Source: Microbacterium lacus
GTDB lineage: Bacteria > Actinomycetota > Actinomycetes > Actinomycetales > Microbacteriaceae
Direction of reading: 5' to 3'
Length of the DNA: 64,000 bases
Assembly (NCBI RefSeq): GCF_039531105.1
Contig: NZ_BAAAPK010000002.1
Coordinates: forward strand, 62,001-126,000
The translations under genes and the position numbers were made by a program. Position 1 is the first letter of the stretch, and every line of letters begins with the position of its first letter. The notes beneath the pieces are model-generated. The model saw only the letters and a program-made list of their open reading frames with translations, was not told the origin of the DNA and ran no database searches. Of this stretch, positions 16,758 through 25,787 are shown in pieces.

Positions 16758-17393
16758 TCAGACGCGGCGGCGGGCGTCGCGGCCGGAGGCGAAGCGGTCG
16801 AGGGCGCCGGTCGCGGCAAGGCCACGGGCGAGGAGCCAGGACAGCGCACCCGCGATCACCGCGCCCGAGAGCATCGTGCTGACCAGGTAGACCACGACGA
16901 ACGTGACGTCGGCCCCGGCGTACCAGAGGATCAGGTTGTTGATGCCACCCGCGAGCGCGGCGCCCACCCCGGCGAGGATCGCCACCGGCAGGTTCCAGCG
17001 CCGGTAGAAGAACGCGAGGAACACGAGTTCCGCGCCGAGACCCTGCACGAGCCCCGCCTCGAGCGTGAGGACCGCGCCCCACGTGTTGCCGACGAGCGTG
17101 AGCGCGGACACGGCCGCGGCCAGCAGTTCGGTGTAGACCGCGGCGCCGGGCTTACGGATGATGAGCGCGCCGAGCACACCGGCGAACAGCCAAGGTCCGT
17201 CCAGAAGTCCCTGCAGGCCCGGGAGCAGAGGCGAGAGCAGCTCGCTCGGACCGCGGTACAGGACGTTCCAGGCGAGGAACACCAGGCCTGAGGCGACACC
17301 GATCACGCTGGCGACGACGATGTCGACGACGCGCCACCGGGCGGGCCGCGACCGGGTGGTCGTGACGGGGGATGTGGACATGGACGTGCTCAC
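16758..17393 (-). CDS. ykoE: ECF transporter S component, YkoE family (thiamine/HMP uptake)
   Basis: 211-aa membrane protein with five to six hydrophobic segments, the substrate-binding part of an ECF importer. Characteristic features are FLAWNVLYRGPSE, PWLFAGVLGALIIRKPGAA and GINNLILWYAGAD, matching the YkoE family regulated by thiamine pyrophosphate. The GTG at 17393 is preferred because GGAAGGAG lies 6 nt upstream; an in-frame ATG four codons later is less well placed. The ribosome-binding site lies at the 3' edge of the TPP riboswitch, so translation should fall when TPP is abundant. Confidence 0.93.
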   Translation of the reverse strand: MSTSMSTSPVTTTRSRPARWRVVDIVVASVIGVASGLVFLAWNVLYRGPSELLSPLLPGLQGLLDGPWLFAGVLGALIIRKPGAAVYTELLAAAVSALTLVGNTWGAVLTLEAGLVQGLGAELVFLAFFYRRWNLPVAILAGVGAALAGGINNLILWYAGADVTFVVVYLVSTMLSGAVIAGALSWLLARGLAATGALDRFASGRDARRRV

Positions 17394-17403
17394 AATGGAC
17401 TCC

Positions 17404-17488
17404 TTCCTGCGCTGGCATGACCCAGATCAGGTTCGACGGTCGAAGCGTTTTCGCTTCCTCTCAGCCCGGCACACCGGACTCCCGTGTT
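17404..17488 (-). promoter_or_regulatory. TPP (THI-box) riboswitch
   Basis: On the minus strand the conserved parts appear in order: ACGGGAGTCC, the core GGCTGAGAGGAAGC, a variable hairpin GAAAACGCTTCGACC, and ACCTGATCTGGGTCATGC followed by CAGCG. These are the hallmarks of the thiamine pyrophosphate aptamer. It ends next to GGAAGGAG, the ribosome-binding site of ykoE 17 nt before the GTG, which favours control of translation initiation. No separate terminator stem with a U-run was seen. Confidence 0.96.
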
Positions 17489-17520
17489 GACCCGATGATC
17501 ATAGCCCAGCCGCGAGGCGG

Positions 17521-17526
17521 TATTTT
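17521..17526 (+). promoter_or_regulatory. -10 box (TATTTT) of the D,D-carboxypeptidase gene
   Basis: TATTTT is one of the few A/T runs in the region and ends 6 nt before ATG 17533, giving a leaderless start. It lies back-to-back with the TPP riboswitch leader on the other strand. Confidence 0.6.
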
Positions 17527-17532
17527 GGGCGG

Positions 17533-18954
17533 ATGACCGTCGACGAGGCCCCGCCCGCGTCTCGTCGCGCGCAGCGTGCCCAACAGGTGCTGATCGAACA
17601 GCCCGTCGCTCGCTCCGGCCCGGTCGCGTTCACGTGGGTCGACGAGGAAGCCCTCACGCGCACGGCGCCCGCGGCGACGACGCTCGCCGCCGCCGAGACG
17701 CCGTTCCTCCCGGTCGGCGCCGATCTGCTGAGCGACGCGCCGCGCCGTTCACCGTGGCGAGCCGGTGTCCTGGTCCCGGTGATCATCATCGCGCTGCTGT
17801 TCGGCGGGTACGCCGCCGTCACGCTGCTCTGGCCGCTGCACGCGGTCGCTCCCACTGTCGAGCCCGCGCAGGTCGATCCGATCCCCGCCCCCGCGGCCGC
17901 CCTCACCTGGCCGGGCGCGGGCAGCGCCTCCGTCGCGGTCGAGGGCATGAACGGGGTCGTCGCGTCCGCTCCGGATGCCGTCCCCATGGCGAGCATCACG
18001 AAGGTCGTCACCGCGCTCGTCGTCCTCGATCAGATGCCGCTCGCGCTCGGCGAGCAGGGACCGGAGTTCCGGTTCACCGCGCGCGACAGCGACGAATACT
18101 GGAGCTACCTGCGCAACAACGAGTCCGCCCTGGACGTGCCGGTCGGCGGCACGCTCACGCAGTACCAGCTGCTCGAGGGCATGCTCATGGGGTCGGCGGG
18201 GAACTACGCCGACCGCCTGGCGGGCAACCTCTGGCCGACGGATGCCGTCTACGCGAGCGCCGCGAACGCCTGGCTTGCCGCTCACGGGGTGCCGGGTATC
18301 ACGGTCGTCGAGCCGACCGGGATCGACGCCCGCAACACCGCGAGTCCGGAAGCGCTCATCGCCCTGGCCAAGCGGGCGCTCGCGAACCCGGTGATCGCGG
18401 AGATCGTTGCGAAGCCCTCGGTCGAGCTGCCCGGTGCGGGGGTCGTGACCAACACGAACGGACTCCTCGCCGATCCGGGTGTCGTCGGCATCAAGACCGG
18501 GTCCCTGGACACGTGGAACCTGCTGTCGGCGAAGGATCTGACGATCGGCGACACCGTCGTCCGCACCTACGCCGCCGTGCTCGGTCAGCCCGACGACGAC
18601 GCCCGGCTCGCGGCGTCGCGCACCCTGTACAGCGAACTCGAAGCGGCGCTGCAGCCGACGCCCTCGGTCGCCGCGGACACCGTCGCCGGTCGGGTGACGA
18701 CGCTGTGGGGCCAGGACGTCCCGATCGTCGCGGCGGATGACGCCGATCTGATCCTCTGGAACGGCGCGAGCGGCACCGTGACAACGGAGTTCTCGCTCGG
18801 CGACGCGCGGGAGAAGGGCGCTGATGTCGGCAGCCTGACGGTGACCGGTCCGCTCGGATCGGCCACGACGGCGCTCGAGCTCGCCGAGGACATCGAGCCG
18901 CCGAGCGCATGGTGGCGCCTGACGCACCCGCTGGACCTGTTCGGCCTCAACTGA
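17533..18954 (+). CDS. D-alanyl-D-alanine carboxypeptidase-like serine peptidase, membrane anchored
   Basis: 473 aa. A cytoplasmic N-terminus of about 75 residues precedes one membrane segment (about 79-99) and an extracytoplasmic S11/penicillin-binding domain that would trim peptidoglycan stem peptides. The SxxK motif is Ser154-Ile-Thr-Lys157 and the KTG triad lies in GIKTGSLDTW. Where relatives have SxN (often SANNYAD), this protein reads SAGNYAD, so the motif Asn may be replaced by Gly. An extra C-terminal domain of about 110 residues follows. The gene overlaps the convergent membrane-protein gene by 8 bp. Confidence 0.88.
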   Translation: MTVDEAPPASRRAQRAQQVLIEQPVARSGPVAFTWVDEEALTRTAPAATTLAAAETPFLPVGADLLSDAPRRSPWRAGVLVPVIIIALLFGGYAAVTLLWPLHAVAPTVEPAQVDPIPAPAAALTWPGAGSASVAVEGMNGVVASAPDAVPMASITKVVTALVVLDQMPLALGEQGPEFRFTARDSDEYWSYLRNNESALDVPVGGTLTQYQLLEGMLMGSAGNYADRLAGNLWPTDAVYASAANAWLAAHGVPGITVVEPTGIDARNTASPEALIALAKRALANPVIAEIVAKPSVELPGAGVVTNTNGLLADPGVVGIKTGSLDTWNLLSAKDLTIGDTVVRTYAAVLGQPDDDARLAASRTLYSELEAALQPTPSVAADTVAGRVTTLWGQDVPIVAADDADLILWNGASGTVTTEFSLGDAREKGADVGSLTVTGPLGSATTALELAEDIEPPSAWWRLTHPLDLFGLN

Positions 18955-19621
18955 GGACGCGCCCCGTCCGCCGCCGGAAGTTCTGGACGAGGATCAGGAT
19001 GCTGACGGCGAGCACCCAGGCCGGGAAGATCAGCGTCACCCAGAGGCTCAGCGACGTCACGAACAGCAGGACGATCGCCACGGCGTAGGTGATGACGGCG
19101 AGCCAGCGCGGCATGACGCCCGTGCGCAGCCACATAGTCCCGAGTGAGATGAGGAAGACACCCGCCATCCGCAGCGCGTAGATGTTGCTGACCTGCAGCA
19201 TGACCGCGCGACCGAACGTGGTGAGCTCCAGCCGGCTCTGATCGTCGGCGATGAGGGGCGCGCTGGCGACGATGCCGCCCGCGATCGCCGACGAGACGAA
19301 CACCATCGCCAGGAACAGCAGACCCGATCCGACGAAGACGGACGAGAACAGCTGATCCTCCGCGTCCTTGAACCGATCGCGGACGACGCCCATGAACCAC
19401 AGGAACGCGATGCCTGCGAACGGCATGAGCGCGAGACCGATCGTCAACCGGGTCGTGATCGCGGAGTCGGACCAGTCAGCATGGGCGGCAAGCGTCTCGG
19501 GCAGCGAGGTGCGCAGGAGCACGAGGGCTATGGCGAAGAGCAGGGCGAAGATCACCCCGGCGAGGGCGGCCGCCCGCGGCGAGGTGAGCTGGCGCCGCGC
19601 CGGGCGTGCACGATCGTTCAT
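18947..19621 (-). CDS. Multi-pass membrane protein of unknown function
   Basis: 224 aa with six hydrophobic segments in two clusters of three: about residues 18-38, 57-77, 90-112, then 140-165, 170-190 and 192-212. A loop with RDRFKDAEDQLFSSV lies between the second and third. No family was recognised with certainty and no catalytic motif is visible. ATG 19621 is chosen because CAGACT lies 6 nt upstream. The gene is divergent from the DUF2252 gene and its end overlaps the carboxypeptidase gene. Confidence 0.78.
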   Translation of the reverse strand: MNDRARPARRQLTSPRAAALAGVIFALLFAIALVLLRTSLPETLAAHADWSDSAITTRLTIGLALMPFAGIAFLWFMGVVRDRFKDAEDQLFSSVFVGSGLLFLAMVFVSSAIAGGIVASAPLIADDQSRLELTTFGRAVMLQVSNIYALRMAGVFLISLGTMWLRTGVMPRWLAVITYAVAIVLLFVTSLSLWVTLIFPAWVLAVSILILVQNFRRRTGRVLS

Positions 19622-19627
19622 CCGGGA

Positions 19628-19633
19628 AGTCTG
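19628..19633 (-). promoter_or_regulatory. -10 box (CAGACT) of a leaderless membrane-protein gene
   Basis: CAGACT on the minus strand ends 6 nt before ATG 19621. The same hexamer or a one-base variant sits at the same distance from four other starts in the window. Confidence 0.5.
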
Positions 19634-19642
19634 GCACCACCG

Positions 19643-19673
19643 CGGGGCCGCGCACGAGGGCGACGCGGCCCCG
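19643..19673. repeat. Perfect 10-bp hairpin in a divergent intergenic region
   Basis: CGGGGCCGCG and CGCGGCCCCG form a perfect 10-bp stem around an 11-nt loop, between two divergent genes. A second small hairpin, CACCC TTTTC GGGTG, follows about 6 nt later. Neither carries a U-run. The first sits upstream of the CAGACT box of the minus-strand gene and could be a regulator site or an RNA element in the DUF2252 leader. Confidence 0.5.
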
Positions 19674-19809
19674 GAGAGCACCCTTTTCGGGTGATCTTTC
19701 TCCTCGGCGACGGCAGCGGTGTTCCCCCGCGGAGACCGAGCGGGCAGACTGTCGAGCACTCGGAGATCGCCCCCTTCTCGCACGGGGCGACGCACGAGAA
19801 GGAGACACC

Positions 19810-21252
19810 ATGGCCGACGATTCGTCCCCCACCGCGCTCACCCCACCGGCGGCGACAGATTTCGCGGGCCGCCGCGCCTATGGACGGGCCGCGCGCGTGC
19901 ACACCCCGCGCTCCAGCCACGCAGTCTGGGAGGCACCGCCCGATCGGACCGATCCGATCTCGCTGCTGGAGGAGCAGGCGACCTCCCGCGTACAGGACCT
20001 CGTTCCGATCCGCCACGGGCGCATGATGGTGTCGCCCTTCACGTTCTACCGCGGTGCCGCCCTGCTCATGGCAGCCGACCTGGCGCGGACCCCGCGCAGC
20101 GGGCTCCAGGCCCAGCTGTGCGGAGACGCGCACCTGTCGAACTTCGGTCTGTTCGCCAGCGCCGAGCGGCGGCTGGTGTTCGACATCAACGACTTCGACG
20201 AGACGCATCCGGGGCCGTTCGAGTGGGATGTGAAGCGGCTCGTGACGAGCATCGAGATCGCGGGACGCGATCGCGGCTTCACGGAGGACGAGCGCCGCAC
20301 CGCGGTCGCCGCCGCTGCACGCGGCTATCGCGAGCGGATGGCGATCTCGGCGGCATCCAAGGTCCTCGACGCCTGGTACGACCACCTCGACGTGGACAGC
20401 GTGCAGGAGTGGCTGCGCGACCACGCCGAGGAGCAGCCGGCGCAGAAGCGGCAGTTGAAGACATTCGATGCGGTGGTCGCGAAGGCGCGCACGCGGGACA
20501 GCATGCAGGCGTTCTCGAAGCTGGTGTCGGTGCAGGACGGTCGGATGCGGATCATCGCCGACCCGCCGCTCATCGTGCCGGTCGAGGACCTGTACGACGC
20601 CGACAGCAACATCGAGGCCACCGAGGCCGGCATGCGGGAGATCCTGGACGCCTATCGGCAGACGCTGCCGAGGGGGCAGCACCCGCTCGCCGAGTTCTCG
20701 TACGTGCACATGGCCCGCAAGGTCGTCGGGGTCGGCAGCGTCGGCACTCGCGCGTGGATCGTGCTGCTGAAAGGACGCGACGACGAGGATCCGCTGTTCC
20801 TGCAGGCGAAAGAGGCGCAGGCGTCCGTGCTCGAGCGCTTCCTGGCGCCGTGCGCGTACGAGAACCAGGGCGAGCGGGTCGTGCGCGGGCAGAGGCTCAT
20901 GCAGGGTTCGAGCGACATCTTCCTCGGCTGGCAGCGCGTCCGCGGCGAGGGCGGGATCGAGCGGGACTTCTACATCCGGCAGCTGCGCGACTGGAAGGGC
21001 TCCTTCGACCCCGAGAAGGCCGTGCCACGCGGACTCGAGCTGTATGCGCGCCTGTGCGGTGAGACACTCGCCCGCGCGCACGCCCGCGCCGGCGACCGGG
21101 TCGAGATCGCCGCGTACCTCGGCGCGGCGACGACGTTCGATGAGGCCATGGTGTCGTTCGCGACCGCTTACGCCGACCAGAACGAGGCGGACTACGCCGC
21201 CTTCATCGCTGCGATCGACTCGGGCCGCCTCGCTGCCGAGCCCGGCCTCTGA
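19810..21252 (+). CDS. DUF2252 domain-containing protein (kinase-like fold)
   Basis: 480 aa, one DUF2252 domain over nearly the full length, a family related to aminoglycoside-phosphotransferase-like kinases. Motifs that could serve as catalytic and metal-binding loops are LCGDAHLSNFGLF near residue 102 and LVFDINDFDETHPGPFEWD near residue 122. MARKVVGVGSVGTRAW near residue 300 is also typical. The substrate is unknown. GAAGGAGACACC precedes ATG 19810. A CAGACT hexamer at about 19745-19750 is a possible -10 box giving a leader of about 55 nt. Confidence 0.88.
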   Translation: MADDSSPTALTPPAATDFAGRRAYGRAARVHTPRSSHAVWEAPPDRTDPISLLEEQATSRVQDLVPIRHGRMMVSPFTFYRGAALLMAADLARTPRSGLQAQLCGDAHLSNFGLFASAERRLVFDINDFDETHPGPFEWDVKRLVTSIEIAGRDRGFTEDERRTAVAAAARGYRERMAISAASKVLDAWYDHLDVDSVQEWLRDHAEEQPAQKRQLKTFDAVVAKARTRDSMQAFSKLVSVQDGRMRIIADPPLIVPVEDLYDADSNIEATEAGMREILDAYRQTLPRGQHPLAEFSYVHMARKVVGVGSVGTRAWIVLLKGRDDEDPLFLQAKEAQASVLERFLAPCAYENQGERVVRGQRLMQGSSDIFLGWQRVRGEGGIERDFYIRQLRDWKGSFDPEKAVPRGLELYARLCGETLARAHARAGDRVEIAAYLGAATTFDEAMVSFATAYADQNEADYAAFIAAIDSGRLAAEPGL

Positions 21253-21271
21253 GCCGTCCCGGCCCGGCGGG

Positions 21272-21898
21272 TCAGAAGCGCACCGGGAAAGTGAACAGCA
21301 CGACGAGTCCGCCGAGCGCGATCGCGCCGGCGAGACCCAGCACGATGCGTGACGCGAGGAGCGAGATGCCCCGCTGGGCGATCGCGGCGAGGAACAGCAC
21401 GAGGGCGAACAGCACCGTCATGAGCGAGTAGCTGTCGCCCTTGTCGTTGAGCTCGAGCGCGGAGGCCTGGAGCTCATCGGCCTTCTTCGTCTTCGCGGCC
21501 GCCTCTGTGCTGCCGGGCGCCACGTACTCGTCCATCGCGAAGGGGCCGCGCTCCTGCATCCCGTCGGCCTGCCAGGCCTGGAAGGCGACCGCGAGCTCCG
21601 GCGAGAAGCGCTCCTGAATGTAGTCCGCGAGGGCGGGGTCGTCGTCCGCGCCGGCGAGCACCCACTGCGTGTAGAGGTTGATGTCGATCATGCGGGCGTC
21701 CCGCGCCTGACCCTCCAGATCGGAGGCCTCGGTGCGCGCCGCGGACGCCTCGGAGAACGCCACCGACGAGTCCCCGCCCCATTTCGTGGACTGGAAGCCG
21801 CACCACGCCGTGAGCACCGCGACCAGGGAGAGCAGGATCACCGCGATCAGCTCGTGCGTCGAGCTGTGGGACGGGCGTGGCGAGGCCTGATCCTCCAT
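21272..21898 (-). CDS. Membrane protein, DUF4337-like, function unknown
   Basis: 208 aa with one hydrophobic segment near residues 16-36 and two near the C-terminus (about 158-178 and 183-203). The middle is soluble and helical, beginning FQSTKWGGDSSVAFSEASAARTE. The layout of one TM, a helical middle and two TMs resembles DUF4337-type proteins, but I cannot confirm the family. TACGCT lies 7 nt before ATG 21898, suggesting a leaderless start. It converges with the DUF2252 gene 20 bp away. Confidence 0.75.
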   Translation of the reverse strand: MEDQASPRPSHSSTHELIAVILLSLVAVLTAWCGFQSTKWGGDSSVAFSEASAARTEASDLEGQARDARMIDINLYTQWVLAGADDDPALADYIQERFSPELAVAFQAWQADGMQERGPFAMDEYVAPGSTEAAAKTKKADELQASALELNDKGDSYSLMTVLFALVLFLAAIAQRGISLLASRIVLGLAGAIALGGLVVLFTFPVRF

Positions 21899-21905
21899 GC
21901 AGGCC

Positions 21906-21911
21906 AGCGTA
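21906..21911 (-). promoter_or_regulatory. -10 box (TACGCT) of the DUF4337-like gene
   Basis: TACGCT on the minus strand ends 7 nt before ATG 21898. It lies at the very end of the upstream ABC transporter gene (stop at 21916). Confidence 0.45.
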
Positions 21912-21915
21912 GAGC

Positions 21916-23946
21916 CTAGGGCGCCGGCACCTCGGCGGCCTCGGCCACGGCCGGTCCCATGTCGGACGCTGCCTGCTCGAACTGCGACTGATACAGGCGC
22001 CAGTACGCACCCTGCGCGGCGATCAGCTCGTCGTGCGTGCCCTTCTCGACGATGTCGCCGTGCTCCATCACGAGGATGAGGTCGGCATCCCGGATCGTGG
22101 ACAGGCGATGCGCGATCACGAACGAGGTGCGTCCTTCGCGCAGCGCCGCCATCGCGTGCTGCAGCAGCAGCTCGGTGCGGGTGTCGACGGAGGATGTCGC
22201 CTCATCGAGGATCAGCACCGAGGGCTGCGCCACGAACGCCCGGGCGATCGTGATGAGCTGCTTCTCGCCCGCCGAGACGTTCGACGCCTCTTCGTCGAGG
22301 ACGGTGTCGTACCCGTCCGGAAGCGAGTGCACGAAGCGGTCGACGCGCGTGGCGACGGCGGCCGCCATCACCTCCTCGTCGGTCGCGGTCTCGCGCCCGT
22401 ACCGGATGTTCTCGCGGATCGTCCCGGCGAACAGCCACGGATCCTGCAGCACCATGCCGGTGCGCGAGCGCACGTCGTTGCGGGTGAGTTCGGCGATGTC
22501 CTGCCCGTCGAGCAGGATCCGCCCCCCGTCGAGTTCGTAGAAGCGCATGATCAGGTTCACGAGCGTCGTCTTGCCCGCACCGGTCGGTCCCACGATCGCG
22601 ACGGTCTGGCCCGGCTCCACCCGGAAGGACAGGTCGGTGATGAGCGGGTGATCGGGAGAGTAGGAGAACCGGACGTTCTCGAACTCGATCACGCCGTCGC
22701 CGTCGACCGGCTTCGGGGCATCGACCGCGTCGGGCTCCTGCTCGTCGGCATCCAGCAGCTCGAACACCCGCTCTGCGGACGCCGTGCCGGACTGGATCAC
22801 CGCGGCCATGCCGCCCAGCTGCGACAGCGGCTGGGTGAACTGCTGCGAGTACTGGATGAACGCCTGCACATCACCCAGCCGGAGCTGGCCGTTCGCGACC
22901 ATGAGCGCGCCGAGCACGGCGATGCCGACGTACGTCAGGTTTCCGACGAACATCATGCCCGGCATGATGATGCCGGAGAGGAACTGCGCCTTGAAGCTGG
23001 CCTGGTAGAGCTCCTCGTTCTCGACCTGGAACTTCTCGCGCGAGTCGGCCTCGCGACCGAAGACCTTCACGAGCGCGTGACCCGAGAACGACTCCTCGAC
23101 GCGGGCGTTGAGTCGCCCGACCTTGCGCCACTGGGTGCCGAACGCCTTCTGCGAGCGGGGTCCGATCACGCCGAAGATCACGGCCATGAGCGGCAGCGAG
23201 ATCAGCGCGACCAGCGCGAGCTGCCACGAGATCGAGAACATCATGATCAGGACGCCGATCACGGTCAGCACCGAGGTGACCACGCTCGAGAGCGACTGCT
23301 GCATCGTCTGGGTGATGTTGTCGATGTCGTTCGTGACGCGGGAGATGAGCTCGCCGCGCTGCACCTTGTCGAAGTAGGACAACGGCAGACGGTTGATCTT
23401 CGTCTCGACGGATTCGCGCAGGCGCCACATCGTCCGGACCATGATGATGTTGATCACGTAGCCCTGGATCCAGCTCAGGAACGAGGACACGACGTAGATC
23501 GCGAGCACCGCGACGATCACCATGCGGAGGGCGTCGAAATCGACGCCGGTGCCGACGGTGAAATCGCTCATCGCGCCGATCATGTTTGCGAGATCGGTCT
23601 GGCCCGCGGCGTTCAGCGAACGGACCACGGTCTCTTGCGACGTTCCGGCCGGGAACTGCGCGGCGAGCGCGTTCGAGGCGGCGCCCTCGAAGATGATGTT
23701 CGTCGCCTCGCCGAGGATCTTCGGGGCGATCACGGCGAGGAACACGCCGATCGCGCCGAGGATCGACACGAACACGAACGCGACGGCGTGGGGCTTGAGC
23801 AGCCCGACCATGCGGGCGAAGCTCTTGCCGAAGTTGTCGGCCTTGCCGGGCTTGACACTGTCCCAGTCGCCGGAGCTCTGCCGGGCCTGCTCGGCGAGCT
23901 CGAGTTCGGCCCGCTCCTCCTCTGTCAGGGTGTCGGGCACGCTCAT
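21916..23946 (-). CDS. ABC exporter, TMD-NBD half-transporter with consensus ATPase site
   Basis: 676 aa. An N-terminal extension of about 45 charged residues, six membrane helices (about 60-390) and an ATPase domain. Walker A is GPTGAGKTTL, the signature NVSAGEKQL, and Walker B VLILDEATSSVD with the catalytic Glu present. It pairs with the preceding gene product to form a heterodimeric multidrug-type exporter (BmrCD/LmrCD/TmrAB class). An unusually long insertion (about residues 88-135) lies between the first two helices, probably extracytoplasmic. ATG 23946 overlaps the partner stop (ATGA). Confidence 0.93.
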   Translation of the reverse strand: MSVPDTLTEEERAELELAEQARQSSGDWDSVKPGKADNFGKSFARMVGLLKPHAVAFVFVSILGAIGVFLAVIAPKILGEATNIIFEGAASNALAAQFPAGTSQETVVRSLNAAGQTDLANMIGAMSDFTVGTGVDFDALRMVIVAVLAIYVVSSFLSWIQGYVINIIMVRTMWRLRESVETKINRLPLSYFDKVQRGELISRVTNDIDNITQTMQQSLSSVVTSVLTVIGVLIMMFSISWQLALVALISLPLMAVIFGVIGPRSQKAFGTQWRKVGRLNARVEESFSGHALVKVFGREADSREKFQVENEELYQASFKAQFLSGIIMPGMMFVGNLTYVGIAVLGALMVANGQLRLGDVQAFIQYSQQFTQPLSQLGGMAAVIQSGTASAERVFELLDADEQEPDAVDAPKPVDGDGVIEFENVRFSYSPDHPLITDLSFRVEPGQTVAIVGPTGAGKTTLVNLIMRFYELDGGRILLDGQDIAELTRNDVRSRTGMVLQDPWLFAGTIRENIRYGRETATDEEVMAAAVATRVDRFVHSLPDGYDTVLDEEASNVSAGEKQLITIARAFVAQPSVLILDEATSSVDTRTELLLQHAMAALREGRTSFVIAHRLSTIRDADLILVMEHGDIVEKGTHDELIAAQGAYWRLYQSQFEQAASDMGPAVAEAAEVPAP

Positions 23947-25670
23947 GCCTCCACCCCCAGCTGGGATTCGACGATCTCGCGGTACGTCTCGCTCTGCTCC
24001 AGGAGCTCCTCGTGCGTGCCGACTCCGGCCATGCGACCGTCTTCGAGCACGACGATGCGGTCCGCATCCGTGATCGTGGACACGCGCTGCGCGACGACGA
24101 TCTTCGTCACCTCGGGCAGCTCCCGCCACAGCGCCTGGCGCAATCGGGCGTCGGTGGACAGGTCGAGTGCCGAGAACGAGTCGTCGAAGATCAGGACGTC
24201 GGGCTGATGCACGATCGCCCGCGCGATCGCGAGCCGCTGGCGCTGACCGCCGGAGACGTTCGTGCCGCCCTGCGCGATGCGCGCGTCGAGCTGCCCCTCC
24301 ATCTCTTGCACGAAGTCCTTGCCCTGCGCGATCTCGAGCGCCTTCCACAGCTCTTCGTCGGTGGCCTCCTCGCGGCCGAAGCGGAGGTTCGAGGCGATCG
24401 TCCCGGAGAACAGGAACGGCCGCTGCGGGACGAGGCCGATGCCCTTCCACAAGTAGTCGAGATCGGCTTCGCGCACGTCGACGCCGCCGACGCGCACGGC
24501 GCCGCCGGTGACGTCGAACAGGCGCGGGATCAGGGAGACCAGCGTCGTCTTGCCCGATCCGGTGGAACCGACGATCGCGACCGTCTCACCCGGCCGGGCG
24601 GCGAACGAGATGCCCTGCAGCACCGGGGACTCCGCACCGGGATACGTGAACTCGGCGTCGTCGAATTCGACGGAGCCGGGAGCGGCGAAGTCGCGCACCG
24701 GGTTCTCGGCGCGCGCAAGGGTGGACTCGCTCGCGAGCACCTCGCCGATGCGCTCGGCCGAGACCGCCGCGCGAGGAATCATGATCACCATGAAGCTCGC
24801 CATGAGCACACCCATGAGGATCTGACCCACGTACTGCATGAACGCGAACAGCGTGCCGATCTGGATCGTGCCCTCATCGACCTGGATGCCGCCGAACCAG
24901 ATCACGCCGACGACGGTGAGGTTGAGGACGAGCATCGCCGCGGGGAACAGCAGCACGAACAGGGAGCCGACCTTGCGGCCGACGACCATGATGTCGGTGT
25001 TGGCGACCGCGAAGCGCTCCTCCTCGATGTCCTCCCGGACGAACGCCCGGACGACGCGCACGCCGGTCAGCTGCTCGCGCATCACACGGTTCACCGCGTC
25101 GAGCTTCTTCTGGAACGAGCGGAACAGCGGAACCATCCGGCTGATCATGAACAGCACGAAGACCAGCAGCAGCGGCACCGACACGGCGATGAGCCAGCTG
25201 AGGCCGATGTCCTGCTGCACGGCCATGAAGATGCCGCCGATCGCCAGGAGCGGTGCGGTCACGAGCATCGTCGACCCGACCATCGCCAGCATCTGCACCT
25301 GCTGCACGTCGTTCGTGTTGCGGGTGATGAGCGAGCCGGGACCGAACGCGGAGACCTCGCGCTCGGAGAAGGCGCTCACCTTCTGATACACGTCGAAGCG
25401 GATGTCGCGGCCCGCCGCCATCGCCGCGCGCGCGGCGAAGTAGGTCGCGATGATGGATGCCGTGATCTGGCCGAGCGAGATCACCAGCATGAGCATTCCC
25501 GTCGACCAGATGTAGGCGGTGTCGCCCGTGGCGACGCCCTGGTCGATGATGTCGGCGTTGAGCCTCGGCAGGTAGAGCGAGGCCATCGCGGCGATGAACT
25601 GGAAGACGAGGACGCCGAGCAGGAGCCAGCGATAGGTCTTGAGATATCTGAAGAGGAGTTTGCCGAGCAC
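23943..25670 (-). CDS. ABC exporter, TMD-NBD half-transporter with degenerate ATPase site
   Basis: 575 aa with six membrane helices followed by an ATPase domain. Walker A is GSTGSGKTTL and the signature NVSGGQRQR, but Walker B reads VLIFDDSFSALD, so Asp replaces the catalytic Glu. That asymmetry is typical of heterodimeric type IV exporters: one consensus and one weak ATP site. The start is taken as GTG 25670 (MLGKLLFRYL) because CGGAGATCCC precedes it; a TTG at 25733 with 21 extra residues is the alternative. First gene of the two-gene exporter operon; the cargo is unknown. Confidence 0.93.
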   Translation of the reverse strand: MLGKLLFRYLKTYRWLLLGVLVFQFIAAMASLYLPRLNADIIDQGVATGDTAYIWSTGMLMLVISLGQITASIIATYFAARAAMAAGRDIRFDVYQKVSAFSEREVSAFGPGSLITRNTNDVQQVQMLAMVGSTMLVTAPLLAIGGIFMAVQQDIGLSWLIAVSVPLLLVFVLFMISRMVPLFRSFQKKLDAVNRVMREQLTGVRVVRAFVREDIEEERFAVANTDIMVVGRKVGSLFVLLFPAAMLVLNLTVVGVIWFGGIQVDEGTIQIGTLFAFMQYVGQILMGVLMASFMVIMIPRAAVSAERIGEVLASESTLARAENPVRDFAAPGSVEFDDAEFTYPGAESPVLQGISFAARPGETVAIVGSTGSGKTTLVSLIPRLFDVTGGAVRVGGVDVREADLDYLWKGIGLVPQRPFLFSGTIASNLRFGREEATDEELWKALEIAQGKDFVQEMEGQLDARIAQGGTNVSGGQRQRLAIARAIVHQPDVLIFDDSFSALDLSTDARLRQALWRELPEVTKIVVAQRVSTITDADRIVVLEDGRMAGVGTHEELLEQSETYREIVESQLGVEA

Positions 25671-25787
25671 GGGATCTCCGAGAAGGGTCGACCGACGCGG
25701 CGCGGCGGCGCCACCGCTCCACACTGCCACCAACTCCGGACACGCTCACCCGCCGTCCGGATTTGTCCGCTCAGGGCGGAACCGCTC

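Noticed and set aside
25671..25733. 21-residue N-terminal extension of the degenerate ABC half-transporter from TTG 25733
   Set aside because: GTG 25670 has a better ribosome site, and the added residues do not resemble exporter N-termini.
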